Source: Anoplopoma fimbria (Eukaryota > Chordata > Actinopteri > Perciformes > Anoplopomatidae). From it: 64,000 nt of DNA. Each line of letters opens with the position of its first letter. The stretch's first letter is position 1. The notes under the pieces were generated by a model. That model was not told where the DNA came from, did not search any database, and saw only the letters and a list, made by a program, of their open reading frames with translations. Both the position numbers and the translations under genes were made by a program. The stretch spans positions 8,117,448-8,181,447 of the forward strand of contig NC_072453.1 of the NCBI RefSeq assembly GCF_027596085.1, read 5' to 3'. Below, piece by piece: positions 50,020-64,000 of the stretch.

Positions 50020-51647
50020 CAGTGGGTACGGAAAGTATTCAGACCCCTTTAAATGTTTCACTCTTTGTTTCATTGCAGCCATTTGCTAAAATTGAAAAAG
50101 TTCATTTTTTTTCGCATTAATGTACAAGCAACCCATCTTGACAGAAAAAAACAGAAATGTAGAAATTTTTGCAAATTTATTAAAAAAGAAAAACTGAAAT
50201 ATCACATGGTCATAAGTATTCAGACCCTTTGCTGTGACACTCATATTTAACTCACATGCTGTCCATTTCTTCTGAGCCTCCTTGAGATGGTTCTACTCCT
50301 TCATTGGAGTCCAGCTGTGTTTAATTAAACTGATTGGACTTGATTAGGAAAGGCACACACCTGTCTATATAAGACCTTACAGCTCACAGTGCATGTCAGA
50401 ACAAATGAGAATCATGAGGTCGAAGGAACTGCCCAAGGAGCTCAGAGACAGAATTGTGGCAAGGCACAGATCTGGCCAAGGTTACAAAAGAATTTCTGCA
50501 GCACTCAAGGTTCCTAAGAGCACAGTGGCCTCCATAATCCTTAAATGGAAGAAGTATGGGATGACCAGAACTCTTCCTAGACCTGGCCGTCCAGCCAAAC
50601 TGAGCAATCGTGGGAGAAGAGCCTTGGTGAGAGAGGTAAAGAAGAACCCAAAGATCACTGTGGCTGAGCTCCAGAGATGCAGTAGGGAGATGGGAGAAAG
50701 TTCCACAAAGTCAACTATCACTGCAGCCCTCCACCAGTCGGGGCTTTATGGCAGAGTGGCCCGACGGAAGCCTCTCCTCAGTGCAAGACATATGAAAGCC
50801 CGCATAGAGTTTGCCAAAAAACACATGGAGGACTCCCAAACTATGAGAAATAAGATTCTCTGGTCTGATGAGACCAAGATTGAACTTTTTGGCGTTAATT
50901 CTAAGCGGTATGTGTGGAGAAAACCAGGCACTGCTCATCACCTGCCCAATACAATCCCAACAGTGAAACATGGTGGTGGCAGCATCATGCTATGGGGGTG
51001 TTTTTCAGCTGCAGGGACAGGACGACTGGTTGCAATTGAAGGAAAGATGAATGCGGCCAAGTACAGAGATATCCTGGAAGAAAACCTCCTCCAGAGTGCT
51101 CAGGACCTCAGACTGGGCCGAAGGTTCACCTTCCAACAAGACAATGACCCGAAGCACACAGCTAAAATAACAAAGGAGTGGCTTCGGAACAAGTCTGTGA
51201 CCATTCTTGACTGGCCCAGCCAGAGCCCTGACCTAAACCCAATTGAGCATCTCTGGAGAGACCTGAAAATGGCTGTCCACCAACGTTCACCATCCAACCT
51301 GACAGAACTGGAGGATCTGCAAGGAAGAATGGCAGAGGATCCCCAAATCCAGGTGTGAGAAACTTGTTGCATCATTCCCAAGAAGACTCATGGCTGTACT
51401 AGCTCAAAAGGGTGCTTCTACTCAATACTGAGCAAAGGGTCTGAATACTTATGACCATGTGATATTTCAGTTTTTCTTTTTTAATAAATTTGCAAAAATT
51501 TCTACATTTCTGTTTTTTTCTGTCAAGATGGGTTGCTGAGTGTACATTAATGCGAAACAAAATGAACTTTTTCGATTTTAGCAAATGGCTGCAATGAAAC
51601 AAAGAGTGAAAAATTTAAAGGGGTCTGAATACTTTCCGTACCCACTG
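50020..51647 (+). mobile_element. Tc1-like DNA transposon, complete ends
   Basis: A 1628-bp element between TA dinucleotides (50018-50019 and 51648-51649). The ends are cagtgggtacggaaagtatt and its reverse complement. Terminal inverted repeats are about 215 bp (50020-50233 and 51431-51647), with an inner repeat of the tattcagaccc motif in each arm, an IR/DR-like layout. It sits just past the ank3 poly(A) site. Confidence 0.95.
50393..51358 (+). pseudogene. Tc1-like transposase, frameshifted near the C terminus
   Basis: A 321-codon frame starting MSEQMRIMRSKELPKELRDR. It has an N-terminal helix-turn-helix pair (GYKRISAALKVPKSTVA), a GRPR-like motif (PRPGRPAKLS), and a DD34E catalytic triad at D159 (LWSDETK), D250 (QQDNDPKH) and E285 (NPIEHLW). 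The normal family ending (IPKSRCEKLV ... KGAST-Y) is present at about 51337-51429 but in another frame. Near 51314, after ACAGAACTGGAG, two bases of the family sequence (AG) appear to be missing, so this reading frame ends early at TGA with DLQGRMAEDPQIQV. It is likely a dead or impaired copy. Confidence 0.9.
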
Positions 51648-51649
51648 TA

Positions 51650-53527
51650 TATCATAAAAACAAGTCATAGTATAGCATGTAAAAAAAAAAGTAATGAAAT
51701 GGTCATATGTCAAAAAACATCGCATAAACTAATATTATAGTATGCCATACAATTAAAAAAAACTCATATCATACTATGAATAAAAAAAGCATAGTTAAGT
51801 ATGCCATGAAATGTCATGAAAGTAGTCTAGTCCAGTTCTTCGACATACATCAGTTTTTATGTTTTTTCGACATACTATACTGATTCTTCTTCGACATACT
51901 ATGACTTTTTTTTTTCCACCCATAATACTATGTCTTACCTGTTATTTAGCTCAACAGGTAAGACAGACTATACTATGATTTTTTTACATACTATACTATG
52001 AATCTTTTGACATACTATGACATATTTTCAACATATTATACTATGACTTATTTTTTACATACAAAACTATAACTTTTTTCTTTTTTTTTTTACATGACTT
52101 ATTTTCGAGATACTATACTATGACATTTTTTATCACGTACTCAGATAATAAAACGTTTTTATTGGATACTGACTTTGATGTAATGACATACTGTTGCTTG
52201 TTAGGGGGCCATATTTAAACACAGTAGCAAAGTAGTGTATTAAATAAAATCTATTGAAAGATGGTCAAGATGGATCGTGAATGTTAAAAATATAATGCAA
52301 GTATTTTTATCTCACACTCACGTACAGCAAACATGTTCCTGAGGGCCGCCCTTGGGCCAGTGGCTGTACTTTGAGAAACTATGCTGTAAATAATTATTGC
52401 GAAGATATCTTAATCATCATTATTAAACGTCAAACAAAATATTAATGATTCATTTATAGCGCTCTTATCGAAACAGACTTTACAAAATGCTACACAATTC
52501 AGGATGATATCAAAAAATCATTAACAAAGAAATAATGGCTCAGATGTCAATAAAAATAATGATACAATGACATATACTTTGGTTTTATACATTTTTTTAT
52601 AAATTGAGGCATTCTGAGACTGCATCTTCATAACAAAGATAACATTCGGACACATTTCCTGCATTTACTGATTTTAAACAGTTTACTGTTGCAACGTTCT
52701 ATGCGACTTTGTGAATAAAAGACAATTTTTAAAATAATTACAATTAAATTGAGAAGATATTTAAAAGTTGTGTAACATCTCTCAATTAATAAATACATTA
52801 AAAAAAAACAATCTTGTCAAATAATTTTGTTAAGTGATCAGACTAAGACACATGCATATGGTTTTTCAGTTTTATCTATCAAAGAAATAATATATTATAT
52901 AGTAATATTTCATATTATAAACAGTGGTGATCATCATCAGACTGATGATTTACACAACAAACCATTCTGGATGTTTTTATTTAAATTAATGAATATCTTG
53001 CCGATTGATTAGTTACCACTGACGGTTTCTTTATAAAAAACTAAAAACCAAATCTGCTGAAACAAGAAAGGTCAGTTTTCGCAACTGATTCCCTCAAAGT
53101 AGTTTTGTTATTTTTTTTTAATTAAAGTTTAACATAGCTCACTTTTTTTTGCAACTATTTAACCATTTTCACTACATCATATATTCACAATGCAGAGTGC
53201 CCAAAGAACAACGTACCAAAAACGTACGATAACAAATGTAAGAAAATAGTGAAAAATGCAAATCTCCTAAAGCCCAGTTCTGTTTGATCAAGTGCAAAAC
53301 CCCCAAATTATCTTTTTGCTATTACAGAAACTTTCCAGCATATCCTCACACTGAAATGCTGGAACAAGGCAATGTTTGGTGTTTTGGCTTGATAATTGAC
53401 TTAAAAAATAAAGCATTCAGCAAAATAGTTGCCAAATAATTGTCTGTCATCGGCTTATTGTTCTATTAGAATGAAAGTAAATTTTGCGAATTTTGCCAAA
53501 AATGTTGAACTATTCCCTTTAAAGACG
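51650..53527. other. AT-rich intergenic DNA with ACATACTATACTATGA-type repeats
   Basis: From 51650 to about 52150 the motif catactatactatga recurs many times in diverged form on both strands. A piece resembling a fish repeat (catttatagcgctcttatcg...ctttacaaaatgcta) is at 52450-52500. The DNA up to 53527 ends in a common repeat end (gttgaactattccctttaa). No gene was seen. Confidence 0.65.
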
Positions 53528-56019
53528 TTAAAGACTTGTTAGCTGAGTGGGTTCTTCCTCGTGAGCCTGAACGTGTCTTTTCAGATCCTCCTTCCTCACG
53601 AATCCTTTTCCGCAGACGCTGCAGTCGTGCGTTCGCTCCCCCTCGTGGACGCCCATGTGTTTGGTCAGCGAGCCGCTCGCCGTGAAGCTCTTCCCGCAGA
53701 CGTTGCACAGGTAGGGTTTCTCCCCCGTGTGGGACCTCATGTGGATCTTCAGCGCCCCGCTCTTGTAGAACTTCTTGTCACAGACGCTGCACCGGTGCGT
53801 GGACTCCCCCGTGTGGATCATCATGTGAGTCTTCAGCGTCCCCCTCTGTCTGAATCCTTTCCCGCAGACGCTGCAGAGGAACGGTTTCTCCCCCGTGTGG
53901 ATCCTCATGTGAGCCGTCATGTACTCCTTGAAGCTGAAGCTCTGACTGCACACGCTGCAGACGTACGGTTTCTCCCCCGTGTGGGCTCTCATGTGCCCCA
54001 TCAGGTTCCCGTTCTGAGCGAACGCTTTGCCGCAGACGGTGCAGACGTACGGTTTCTCCCCCGTGTGCGTCCTCATGTGCATCTCCAGTTGTTTGTGGCT
54101 GTCAAAGTGTTTGCCGCAGACCTCGCAGTCGTTCGTTCGGACGTACGTTTGCAAGTGAAGCCTCAAGCCGTCCTCGGACTCGAAGCGTTGCCCGCACACT
54201 CCGCAGAGATCTGTATCGCCCTCGTCTTCTTGAACGTGCTTCAGAAAAGACGCTCTGTAGCAGAAATACTTGCCACAGACTTTGCAGCGGTACTTCAGAT
54301 GCGATAAATCCTTGTACTCCTTATTTTTATGTCCTTTATGTTTGTTTGATCCTTTTGTTTTTGAGTTTCGTAAACAGGGTCCGTCTTTGGTCTCATCTTT
54401 CTTGCTGGCTCCGTCTTCGCCATCACTTCCCTCGCTGTCCTTCCACTCCTCATCACTCTCACCCACTTGACTCTCGGCGTCGGAGCACTCCTCCTCGGAC
54501 TGCTTGTCCTCCGTCTGATCCCTGCAGCTGTGTTCTTCGTTGTGGGTTTGTAAATGCACCTTCAAGCTCTCGTCAGAGTCCAGATGTTTCCCGCAGGCTC
54601 CACACAGATCTGAGCTATGTTCGTGCGCAAGAACGTGTTTCAGAAAAGAACGTTTGTAGCGGAAAAACTTGCCGCAAACTCTGCAACAGCTCTGTCCTGT
54701 AGTTTGGATCTTGTTTGTTGAGGAAATGTTCCTTTCCTGTTTTTTTATTTTCTTCCCAGCGACACTTTTGAGGAAAGACCTTCCACACATTTCGCAGCAA
54801 TCTTCTGCCTGACTTTGTCTCTGAAATGTTTTTCTTTTGTTTGCTTTTAGATGGTTTTCGTTTATCTTACTATCATTATCTTCACTCGAACATTCTGAAT
54901 TGTGTGATGAGAGACCCTCGTGGTCGTAAGGTGGCAGCATCTCTGTTTCCATCATAGTTGAGGTGCACTTTTCTGCTCTTTGTGTTTGGTGGAGATGTGA
55001 GGATTTACCGTGGATCAACTCACAGTCCGTCTCCGTAGAAGCGTCTTTAATCTGAAGATCTGATGTTTCCTGGACCCGACTGGAGCTCCTGCTCTGCTCA
55101 GAGGAAGTGTCCTTTTCAGAGTTCGACGTAGAGAGATGCAGTCTGTTCAGCGGTTGGCGTTTACGTTCGATCTCCTCGTGTGAACTGGAGACTTCTTCCT
55201 CGTATTCTCTCATCATTTTCTCCAGAATCCTAAAGATCTCGTCAGCAATCGCCATCAGACGCTTGTGTACAGCTGCCCTCTGCTGCTCAGGAGACATATC
55301 TGGAGGAATAACGGGGAAAAGGCACAATTAAGAGCTACAAGCATATCCTCCCATTTATAATGCATGTATTTGCCCTCACCAGAGAAGGTTGTTCTGAATC
55401 TCTGTATCTTTTAATGATTTCTTTTTAACGTTTGTGTGGAGATAAAGCTAAAAAAAAACAGTTTGGTTAAAAAGCCATAATCGTACATTTACGTTTAATC
55501 CTAAAATTTGTGAATTCGAGGCCAAAATAAATCTGTTTTTTAATAGAGCAATGCTTAGTGTTGAGCCCTGAATACTGGATAACAATCTAATGTTGTTAAA
55601 TACATGTACTAGAGATAGAACAGTCAAATATTGACTTCTACAATGAAGTGGAGTGTAAGTATAAAGTAGCAGAACACGGATATACTGAAGCAAAGTACAA
55701 TTACCAAGTGGTGCAAAGTAATAAGATTAATTTACTCAAGTACTGTACTTGATTGACAATTTTACCTTTACCCCCGTTGCAACTTTATACTTCTAATTTC
55801 AAATGTAACTCCACAATATTTATTTATAACTAAAGAGTTACATTACTGATTTAGACCTATAATAAAAACTATAATCCACACATAAATGATTGTTGTTATT
55901 ATGTATAAAGATATAACTTTATTGAACCCTTGGTGAGAATCACAAGCTGCCCAGCAGTAAATAAAGTAATGAAAATAATATAGAATAACTAACAGCTGCA
56001 ACATAAAGGCCTCAGTTAC

Positions 56020-56064
<45 letters not shown>

Positions 56065-56535
56065 TGAATAGTAAATTATTCTGAAATTAGCCAATCTGCA
56101 TAATGTGATATTTTGTATTTTGATGCAAGTACTTTTGTAAAAGTAAAACTTTTGAATGCATGATTTATTTGTAACAGAGTACTTTAGTAAAATATCTGAG
56201 TACCTTAAATGTGTATTTAAGTAAAACACTTAACTAACAAACATTAACATTTAAATTGTGGGGTTTTTTTTACTTTTTTTCAGCAGAAAATAACAACCTG
56301 ATGGTGTAGTCATAAAAGGATATACATGGATCATATTAAAGCAGATTGTGTTGACTTCTTCTTCTTCTGTTTGAATTGTTTACAGACCTGCTGTCAGCTT
56401 CTTCTTCTTCTTCTCCTCCTCCACAGAGCTCAGTATCTCCTCCGCAGCTTCCTCCAGTCTCTCGGCCACCAGCTCCTTCACCGCCTGAAGTTTGGACATC
56501 ATGGCCCGACACAGAGTCTCCTGAGCCGCAGACAT
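53528..56535 (-). CDS. C2H2 zinc-finger protein, two exons
   Basis: Probable nuclear DNA-binding regulator of the large fish zinc-finger group. Coding exons are 56535-56388 and 55299-53528 (639 aa). Exon 1 reads MSAAQETLCRAMMSKLQAVK to EEEKKKKKLTA and ends at GCAG|gtctgt, phase 1. Exon 2 starts after tcctccag with MSPEQQRAAVHKRL and a coiled coil-like ILEKMMREYEEEVSSS, the usual N-terminal region of fish ZNFs. A long acidic, serine-rich middle follows. Seven regular C2H2 fingers joined mostly by TGEKP linkers fill the C-terminal third. Two further intact and three degenerate fingers lie upstream. It stops at TAA 53528-53530. An in-frame ATG at 56574 would add 13 residues; it lies only about 10 bp from an ETS site, so the inner ATG is preferred. 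No specific orthologue is recognised. Confidence 0.85.
55300..56387 (-). other. zinc-finger gene intron with repeats
   Basis: It contains a copy of the TACTCAAGTA repeat family (about 55640-56225), interrupted by a (TAA)n tract at 56021-56056. No exon was seen. Confidence 0.75.
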
Positions 56536-56582
56536 CCATGAGAACAACAACACTGGCGACGTGGGCGCAGGCATGCCATAGT

Positions 56583-56590
56583 ACTTCCGG
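56583..56590 (-). promoter_or_regulatory. ETS-type site at the zinc-finger promoter
   Basis: CCGGAAGT on the - strand is a full ETS/GABP consensus. It lies just upstream of the first ATGs in a locally CpG-containing stretch without a TATA box, which suits a housekeeping-type promoter. Confidence 0.5.
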
Positions 56591-56802
56591 GTTCGTCTTC
56601 TTCGTGTGTTTCAAAAAGCTGGCGGTTGACGGGGAAACACCGCCACCCTCTGTTCATAAATGGTATTACAACGGTCGATGGCGCCAGCAGTGGTGGAAGA
56701 ACACTGTAAAAAGTCCTGAATTCAAGTACAAAAGTATTAACATCCTCAAAGTACCAAAATTAAAACACATTGTGCAGAATGCCCATTTCAGAATAATATA
56801 TA

Positions 56803-57035
56803 CAGTACCAGTCAAAAGTTTGGACACACCTTCGCATTCAATGGTTTTTCTTTATTTTTATTTTTATTTTGTTCTACATTGTAGATTAATATTGAAGACA
56901 TCCAAACTATGAAGGAACACATATGGAATTATGTGGTAAACAAACAAATGCTCAACAAACCAGAATATGTTTTATATTTTAGATTCTTCAAAGTAGTTGA
57001 ATGAGAAGGTGTGTCCAAACTTTTGACTGGTACTG
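56803..57035. mobile_element. Tc1-type MITE, copy 1
   Basis: 233 bp with inverted ends cagtaccagtcaaaagtttg and its complement, flanked by TA. It has no coding capacity. Confidence 0.9.
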
Positions 57036-57270
57036 TATTTACAATAAAAAAAACACTAAAAAGGGGTCTTTGGCTTGTAAACTTACATTTATGTTTATAG
57101 AATTTGGTGAGGATGATGAATATATTTATTATATTTGCCCTTTCCCAGAAAAATCCTGTCATAGTTCAGTAATAGTGAAAAATGTTTGAACAAGATAAAG
57201 AATAAAGAATTTTGTAAAATCTCCCCCATACTTTTTAAAGATGAGGCAAAGTTAATATTTATAAAATATA

Positions 57271-57471
57271 CAGTACCAGTCAAAAGTTTGGACACACCTT
57301 CTCATTCAATGGTATTTTTTTTTACATTGTAGATTAATATTGAAGACATCCAAACTATGAAGGAACACATATGGAATTATGTGGTAAACAAACAAATGCT
57401 CAACAAACCAGAATATGTTTTATATTTTAGATTCTTCAAAGAAGGTGTGTCCAAACTTTTGACTGGTACTG
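57271..57471. mobile_element. Tc1-type MITE, copy 2
   Basis: 201 bp with the same ends, orientation and core as the copy at 56803, flanked by TA. It differs by a shorter T-rich stretch and loss of about 10 bp (tagttgaatga) near the right end. Confidence 0.9.
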
Positions 57472-58213
57472 TATATATTATGATACTGGATAATAATTGG
57501 TGATGCATTTATGTGTTCTTCACTTTAATGTTGCAGCTGGTAAAGGTGAAGGTAAAATCATTTACTTTATATACTGCTGGGTAGCTTGTGAATTTCACCA
57601 AGGAAATCAATAAAGTTTAACATAATAATAAAAATGAATAATTATAAAAAGAATAATTTATTTATTGATTATATTTTGTATCATTAGTCTGAATCTTTGT
57701 TATCAAATAAATTTAGTGGTGTAAAAAGTACAATATTTGCCTCCAAAACATAGTGGAGTAGAAGTAGCAGAAATTGGAAAAACTCAAATAAAGTACCTGA
57801 AATTTTGACTTAGAGTTTATTAGTAAAAGTTCTTAATTGCTTTCCAGCATTAGGTACTTGTACTTTGCTTCAATATTTCTATTTATGCAACTTTGTACTT
57901 CCACTTCACAACATTGCAGAAGCCAATTTCTTACTTTTTACTCCACAACATTTATTTGATAACTTAAAGTGTGTGAGAATTTTTTACAACTTAATCTAAA
58001 GCACAAAAAAAACGTCTATTTGTATTTACCTATAAATAACACTGATACAGGATGATTGTGTAAGCATAAAAATCCTACTTTTGCATTAATGAGCCAATCC
58101 CAGTTTGTTTTAATCAAAATGTAACTTGTTTTTAATTTGGCAGCATTAAGTCTTCAGCAGGTTTTGTTACACAGCATTAAAAAACAGCCCACGACTCAAT
58201 GGGATGTTGTGTG

Positions 58214-58317
<104 letters not shown>

Positions 58318-59144
58318 ATTCTGCAAAACACAAACAGACAAATATTGAATGTTCAGCTCCCGTCGTCATCTTCAGACGGCAGCATGACGTGTGTATGTGT
58401 GTCATCGCAGCCCATCAGGTTAGAGGCCAGGGCTTCATGTTGAGTTAATGATTCTTATCTCGATCTGGCTTTGCCTAAACTGTACTTTTTTATCTTTACG
58501 AGGTTATACAACAGACGAAATGGGACATGGGATTTCTGGAAGGGGGTCATGTGTGTATGGTTTTCTGCTAAATGACACATTTTGCAATTCACTTATTGAC
58601 AGGGACAGAAATCAGAGAGTCAGCAAGAAAGGAAATAATTTGGCTTCACATTGAGATAAAGACAAAGTTGATGTTTTTGTTTTTTGAGTGAATTTAACTT
58701 TTTTTTCAGACTTCAAAGTGAATCATTCTTGCATTTGTTGTCTCAGTTTAGAGTTTGAAGGTATTTTGCTGAGATTAACATGTTATAAGTAAAATATTTA
58801 GTGTATTGAATGTTTATTTTCCAATGCACTGATGTAAAGTAACTCAAGTTTGAGATACGGAGAAGTATTTCCATTGTCTGCTATACTTCTACTGCAATAT
58901 TGTACTTTTACTTTTGATACTTGATGTAGTTATTCACCCGAGTTACCTTTTGAAGGCTGTGCTTTTTCATTGGAGTATTTTTACATTAAGGTACTTTCAC
59001 TTTAGTAAAAGGTCCCAAAAGTTATGTGAAGGTTATTTACTGCATGTGATTTAGCAGATAAATGCTGATCAATGGCTGAATAATAATCATCAGTCCAGTC
59101 AAATATGAACCAAATCATGAAACACATTTTTCCAATAATCTTTT

Positions 59145-59150
59145 TTTATT
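59145..59150 (-). terminator. possible poly(A) signal of g6pc1
   Basis: AATAAA on the - strand lies about 370 nt after the g6pc1 stop. Other candidates exist, for example TTTATT near 59410. Confidence 0.4.
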
Positions 59151-59517
59151 AAAAATATTCAAAACAGTTTCAAAAATACTTTCTATAACATTTAAAATAC
59201 ATTACTAACACAGTTGAAGCTGTGAGTGACTGTTATTGTCTGAGGTTTTAAAATGGGAGCTGCATGAGTTCGTTGTTTGTCCTTTTTACAGGACTCTGGA
59301 AGAAACTGTGAATATAACATGTTGCTGATTTCTGGATAATGCTTTCACTTAGTGCTCAAACAGTTCAGTGTCCAAATCACACCAGTGACAGTTCCACATC
59401 TCATAGGCTTTTTATTTTGTTCCCTGAGGATCATCTGGATGTATGAACGCAACAAAGCACCAGAAGAAAGTTTATTTTTTTCAGTCTCTCCTCGTCTTTA
59501 GTCCGAATAGTACAAGT

Positions 59518-62664
<3,147 letters not shown>

Positions 62665-62750
62665 CTTTGCCTCCAGAGAGAGAAATCTCAGCCTGGTGCT
62701 GCGTGAGAACAAAAACAGGACTGCTGCTATCAGTAGCACAGCTGCTTGGT

Positions 62751-62757
62751 TTTTATA
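62751..62757 (-). promoter_or_regulatory. TATA box of g6pc1
   Basis: TATAAAA on the - strand, about 87 bp upstream of the g6pc1 ATG, leaving room for a short leader of roughly 60 nt, as in mammalian G6PC1. Confidence 0.65.
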
Positions 62758-63617
62758 CCACAGGGACCCACCACCCAAACGCATGCTCAGCTGATCTTTG
62801 GACCTTGCACATGTGCAATAAAACACCGGGAGTCTTTGGGAGAGTTTGGGGCGGTTTGTCACACAAACATGTCGAAAATAAAGCAGGAAAACAAGATGTG
62901 AATCGGTGTCTTTGTCACTGGACTCTACTGGGAGCAGCACAGAGCGGAGGCCAGCCGACCAATGAACCAAACATTTGCTTTTCACTGTATTTTTAATCAT
63001 CAGCCATGTCCTCACGCTCTCTCTCTCTCTTAATATCTTCTCTTTTTACTACGCGTGCAGCCACTTGAGTAATAATTCACATCAGTTATGTAATTGTTGT
63101 TCTTTTGACGATTTGGTGGAAGCATCTTACTGGGGGAGTAAACCCTTTGTATGTTACATAAGGAGATCAATGATTGGCTCTGTACTGAAGCTGAGGAGAT
63201 AGCCGCTGATAAAACAGAAGGAGATTGTCTGTATGGAGACAAACATGGTTCGGCCGGGACGTCCCACGTAGACGAGCTCATATTTGATCTTGTTGGAGGG
63301 ACATAATGTCATCATTTCTCACATTGGTTGTCCTGAATGGGAAAGAACACAAACACTCCCCACTATCCGCAGGTCATTAGTTGGATTTTTTGCAAGCCAA
63401 GATCAATGGATTTCACAAGTTGAGCTCAGAACAGAAGCTTCATTTTCATCGATCAGATAATAATAATAATTAAAAAAAAAGGTTTTCCTAGAAATGTACG
63501 ATCCGTCGAAAGGGGCGGGAATTGGTTTCTGTAATGATGGGTTGTAGCACAGTGGGGTGTAAAGGTTAAGGAACCAGTCTGCAACGTCCCAAAGGCAAAC
63601 AAATTTGCTAGCCTTGA

Positions 63618-63624
63618 GTAAACA
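63618..63624 (+). promoter_or_regulatory. forkhead (FOXO/FOXA)-type motif
   Basis: GTAAACA fits the forkhead consensus; a second, weaker one (GCAAACAAAT) is 20 bp upstream. Mammalian G6PC promoters are controlled by FOXO1 and FOXA2 through such sites, so the placement is suggestive, not proven. Confidence 0.35.
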
Positions 63625-63741
63625 CACAGAGGCAGAACAGAGTTGGACTGTCTGGCCTGGAAGAGCTTGACAGCAGCCTGACTGACCAACAAAACGAGAC
63701 CCAGATTTGGTGCATGATCCTCAGGCAGAGGTTGTGATATC

Positions 63742-63959
63742 ATGGATCTCTTCCACAGCTGGGGGGTCGAGCTGGCGGTCCATCTGCAGACCACGTACAG
63801 CAGGTATGAGGGCCTGTTCAGCCTGGCGTCCAACGTGGCCGACCTGCACACCACCTTCTTCTGCTTCTTCCCCATCTGGTTCCACCTGCGGAGGGACACG
63901 GCGCTCAGGCTCATCTGGGTGGCCGTTCTTGGAGACTGGCTCAACCTGGTCCTCAAATG
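63742..63959 (+). CDS. second glucose-6-phosphatase family gene, exon 1 (runs off the window)
   Basis: The first coding exon reads MDLFHSWGVELAVHLQTTYS and LIWVAVLGDWLNLVLKW, then donor AAATG|gtaaac, phase 2, the same exon end as g6pc1. The N-terminal length (K at residue 72) and MD-x-x-H-x-x-GV with SNV-x-D resemble G6PC2 more than G6PC1, but fish also have extra g6pc1 copies. With only 73 residues the paralogue cannot be fixed. It lies head to head with g6pc1. Confidence 0.85.
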
Positions 63960-64000
63960 GTAAACAGGCTGTTTTCGAAAAGGCGAGGGATGCTTCAAAG

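Larger units (their letters stand above)
62665..63741. promoter_or_regulatory. shared divergent promoter region of two G6Pase genes
   Basis: 1077 bp separate the start codons of g6pc1 (-) and the second G6Pase gene (+). Seen here: a TATA box for g6pc1 (62751-62757) and forkhead-like motifs near the + gene (63594-63602 and 63618-63624). No transcribed feature was recognised between them. Confidence 0.55.

Noticed and set aside
53561..54307. Long + strand frame (248 codons) opposite the zinc-finger exon
   Set aside because: It is the antisense shadow of the repeated finger codons; the - strand reads perfect C2H2 fingers and the + strand has no family resemblance.
63453..63998. 181-codon - strand frame at the right edge
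   Set aside because: Antisense of the second G6Pase first exon plus flank; no family resemblance.

Overview
The window looks like nuclear DNA of a ray-finned fish, probably a percomorph teleost. The signs are vertebrate-type split genes with short introns, long (TG/CA)n microsatellites, a Tc1-like DNA transposon, several copies of dispersed repeats of the kind common in teleosts, a fish-style C2H2 zinc-finger gene, and two adjacent glucose-6-phosphatase genes. All identifications come from reading translations and splice-site phase by eye and from memory of the families; no database search was possible.

Region 1 (about 1.5-50 kb, + strand) is the 3' two thirds of ankyrin-3 (ank3, ankyrin-G). 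The ankyrin-repeat exons lie upstream of the window. The first coding piece seen is an alternative first exon (ATG at 1996) that would make an isoform without ankyrin repeats. Exons for the ZU5-ZU5-UPA spectrin-binding module follow (3531-23270), with an in-frame 99-nt cassette exon and a 27-nt microexon. Next come the neuronal giant exon of about 7.7 kb (24505 to about 32199), the death domain (33923-36368) and the C-terminal regulatory tail (41927-47401). The 3'UTR runs to a poly(A) signal at 49921. Reading phase agrees across every junction except one: the 250-nt exon at 45921 carries one base too many, next to a GGT repeat, and this breaks the frame near the C terminus.

Region 2 (50.0-53.5 kb) holds a complete-ended Tc1-like element (50020-51647, TA target duplications) whose transposase is frameshifted near its end, followed by AT-rich repeat-like DNA.

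Region 3 (53.5-56.6 kb, - strand) is a two-exon C2H2 zinc-finger gene with seven tandem fingers at the C terminus and two finger pairs further upstream. An ETS-type site lies at its presumed promoter.

Region 4 (56.6-59.1 kb) is intergenic and repeat-rich. It includes a 669-bp composite insertion in which two MITEs flank about 230 bp of unrelated DNA, all nested inside another repeat.

Region 5 (59.1-64 kb) holds glucose-6-phosphatase catalytic subunit g6pc1 (- strand, five exons, 359 aa, all catalytic residues present). Head to head with it, about 1.1 kb away, is the first exon of a second G6Pase-family gene (+ strand) that runs off the window. The two genes presumably share an intergenic control region. 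The ank3, zinc-finger and g6pc genes are not functionally linked as far as the sequence shows.
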